Origin: Tenacibaculum sp. 190524A02b
Lineage (GTDB): Bacteria; Bacteroidota; Bacteroidia; Flavobacteriales; Flavobacteriaceae
Length of the DNA: 64,000 bases
Reading direction: 5' to 3'
NCBI RefSeq assembly: GCF_964036645.1
Contig: NZ_OZ038525.1
Span: 4,840,001 to 4,904,000, forward strand
A program made the translations under genes and the position numbers. Below are positions 63,123 through 64,000 of this stretch, piece by piece. A model generated the notes under the pieces. It was not told where the DNA came from, made no database searches, and saw only the letters and a program-made list of their open reading frames with translations. Position 1 is the first letter of the stretch; every line of letters starts with the position of its first letter.

Positions 63123-63840
63123 AAGGTATTCAAAAGGTATAGTTGTGGTTATACTTTTGTTAGTAGGTATAACTGCATCTTTTCCACATCGCTTATTTAC
63201 ACCTGCTATTAAGAACCCAGAAATTTATAAGTTGAATAAGGAAAGGGATGAGTTAAAAAAGAAATGGAATAGAGTAGAATTAGAGCATGATAATTTGTTT
63301 AAGTCTAATCAGATAACTAAAGAAGAGTACTTTTTTATAAAAGCTTACAATGAAAAGGAGAGGAAAAGTGGTTTTAGAAAAATAAGTAAAAAAAGAAAAG
63401 AAATTGCAAATTCATTTTCATTTAATGGAAGAAATAGTTTAAACCATTGGCTTTGGGTGTTTGGTATATTAATGACGCTATTTGTTAGTTCCTGTTTTCT
63501 TGCAGTTAAAGATGCTAGATTGAAAAAGGCTGGTCTTTTAAAATGGTATGAGCCCCATGCTTCTATTGGGTTTATTACAGTTTCATTATTTTGGTTATAT
63601 CATACTGTTTTTAACGTCACAAAAGATTTTCCTATATCTGTTTATACATTGTATCTTTTAGCTGTATTGTTGCCTATATCTTATTTTATTTATCATTTTT
63701 TAAGAAGAACGTTTGTTATAGATGAAAAGCATTTAGAAAACATACGAGATTTAGTTGGGTTTGTTTTGAAAAATACTAAAGAAGCTAAAGAGGTTGAGAA
63801 GTGGGATTTACTTGAAAAAATATCTAATAATGGAAAATAG
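63046..63840 (+). CDS. Four-TM membrane protein, module 2
   Basis: 264 aa, paralogue of the module 1 protein: overlapping N-terminus MKLNLQNQGTTEILEKPIQT, TM1 ~31-47, coiled coil ~58-115 (KNPEIYKLNKERDELKKKW), then TM helices ~133-155, ~172-190 and ~197-217, and an acidic C-terminal helix. No family recognised. The next ORF's ATG lies inside its end. Confidence 0.65.
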   Translation: MKLNLQNQGTTEILEKPIQTTTGKVKRYSKGIVVVILLLVGITASFPHRLFTPAIKNPEIYKLNKERDELKKKWNRVELEHDNLFKSNQITKEEYFFIKAYNEKERKSGFRKISKKRKEIANSFSFNGRNSLNHWLWVFGILMTLFVSSCFLAVKDARLKKAGLLKWYEPHASIGFITVSLFWLYHTVFNVTKDFPISVYTLYLLAVLLPISYFIYHFLRRTFVIDEKHLENIRDLVGFVLKNTKEAKEVEKWDLLEKISNNGK

Positions 63841-63997
63841 GAAAAAAGAAATTTTAGGTAGATTAGGGGAAACTTGTCAGGTTTCAATTAATGAAAAACA
63901 AAAGCAGTTAGATATTCTAGAGCGACAAGAGGAAGAAATTGAAAAGAATAAGAATTTTTCTTTATTAAAATTAAAGTCAATACGTTATTTTGATTAA
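63830..63997 (+). CDS. Small coiled-coil protein (55 aa)
   Basis: MENRKKEILGRLGETCQVSINEKQKQLDILERQEEEIEKNK... is a highly charged helix. The ATG overlaps the last codons of the membrane gene, which suggests coupling. Function unknown. Confidence 0.5.
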   Translation: MENRKKEILGRLGETCQVSINEKQKQLDILERQEEEIEKNKNFSLLKLKSIRYFD

Positions 63998-64000
63998 TAA

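Overview
The window is low-GC DNA from a marine-type member of the Bacteroidota, most likely a Flavobacteriaceae (Tenacibaculum/Polaribacter-like; the genus is inference). The signs are TonB receptors with a carboxypeptidase-like regulatory domain, type IX secretion C-terminal sorting tails, PepSY proteins, TPR histidine kinases, DUF6261 and weak use of Shine-Dalgarno sites.

Layout. (1) 0-13 kb, + strand: a cobalamin (B12) operon: CbiG-CobM fusion, CobK, CbiD, a Ni/Co-type permease, a ChlI/ChlD-like chelatase subunit, CbiA and CobN. CbiA is fused in frame to a REP-associated tyrosine transposase (RAYT) domain, and REP palindromes lie in and next to the gene. (2) 13-22.5 kb: a GAF histidine kinase, an IS3 remnant, an acyltransferase, a run of small unrelated minus-strand genes separated by structured, cassette-like intergenic DNA, a 14-unit minisatellite and a DUF6261 gene. 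(3) 22.5-34.1 kb, minus strand: the second B12 block. CobQ, CobC, CbiB and an AAA_28 ATPase come first, then a cobalamin riboswitch in front of a TonB receptor, PepSY protein, [2Fe-2S] protein, epimerase-like protein, CobA and CbiX.

(4) 34.2-48.1 kb: a defence island, the main item of interest. On the minus strand a CBASS operon (Cap15-type 2TM beta-barrel effector, CD-NTase, E2-like/SEC-C protein) runs with 12-bp or smaller gaps into cas13b (type VI-B), which is followed by a CRISPR array. Three more arrays with the same 36-bp repeat lie downstream of other minus-strand genes. These include a caspase-TIR pair and an uncharacterised five-gene operon containing a second TIR protein. I count 28 repeats in all. 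The arrays are interrupted by REP/MITE-like elements. A duplicated caspase promoter/terminator segment, a deleted caspase pseudogene and a second copy of the cas13b 3' end show that the island grew by segmental duplication.

(5) 48-59 kb: a TPR kinase/LuxR regulator pair, a small acidic protein whose promoter palindrome matches that of the caspase operon, an AraC-type membrane regulator, a GIN-domain lipoprotein, an LpxR-like protein and two paralogous secreted T9SS hydrolases. (6) 59.4-64 kb: a tRNA 3'-half and arm-like repeats that look like an attachment site, an exonuclease-BRCT protein, a LuxR regulator and two tandem modules in which a 55-aa lipoprotein gene overlaps a four-TM membrane gene in another frame.

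All functions come from reading motifs by eye; no database search was run.
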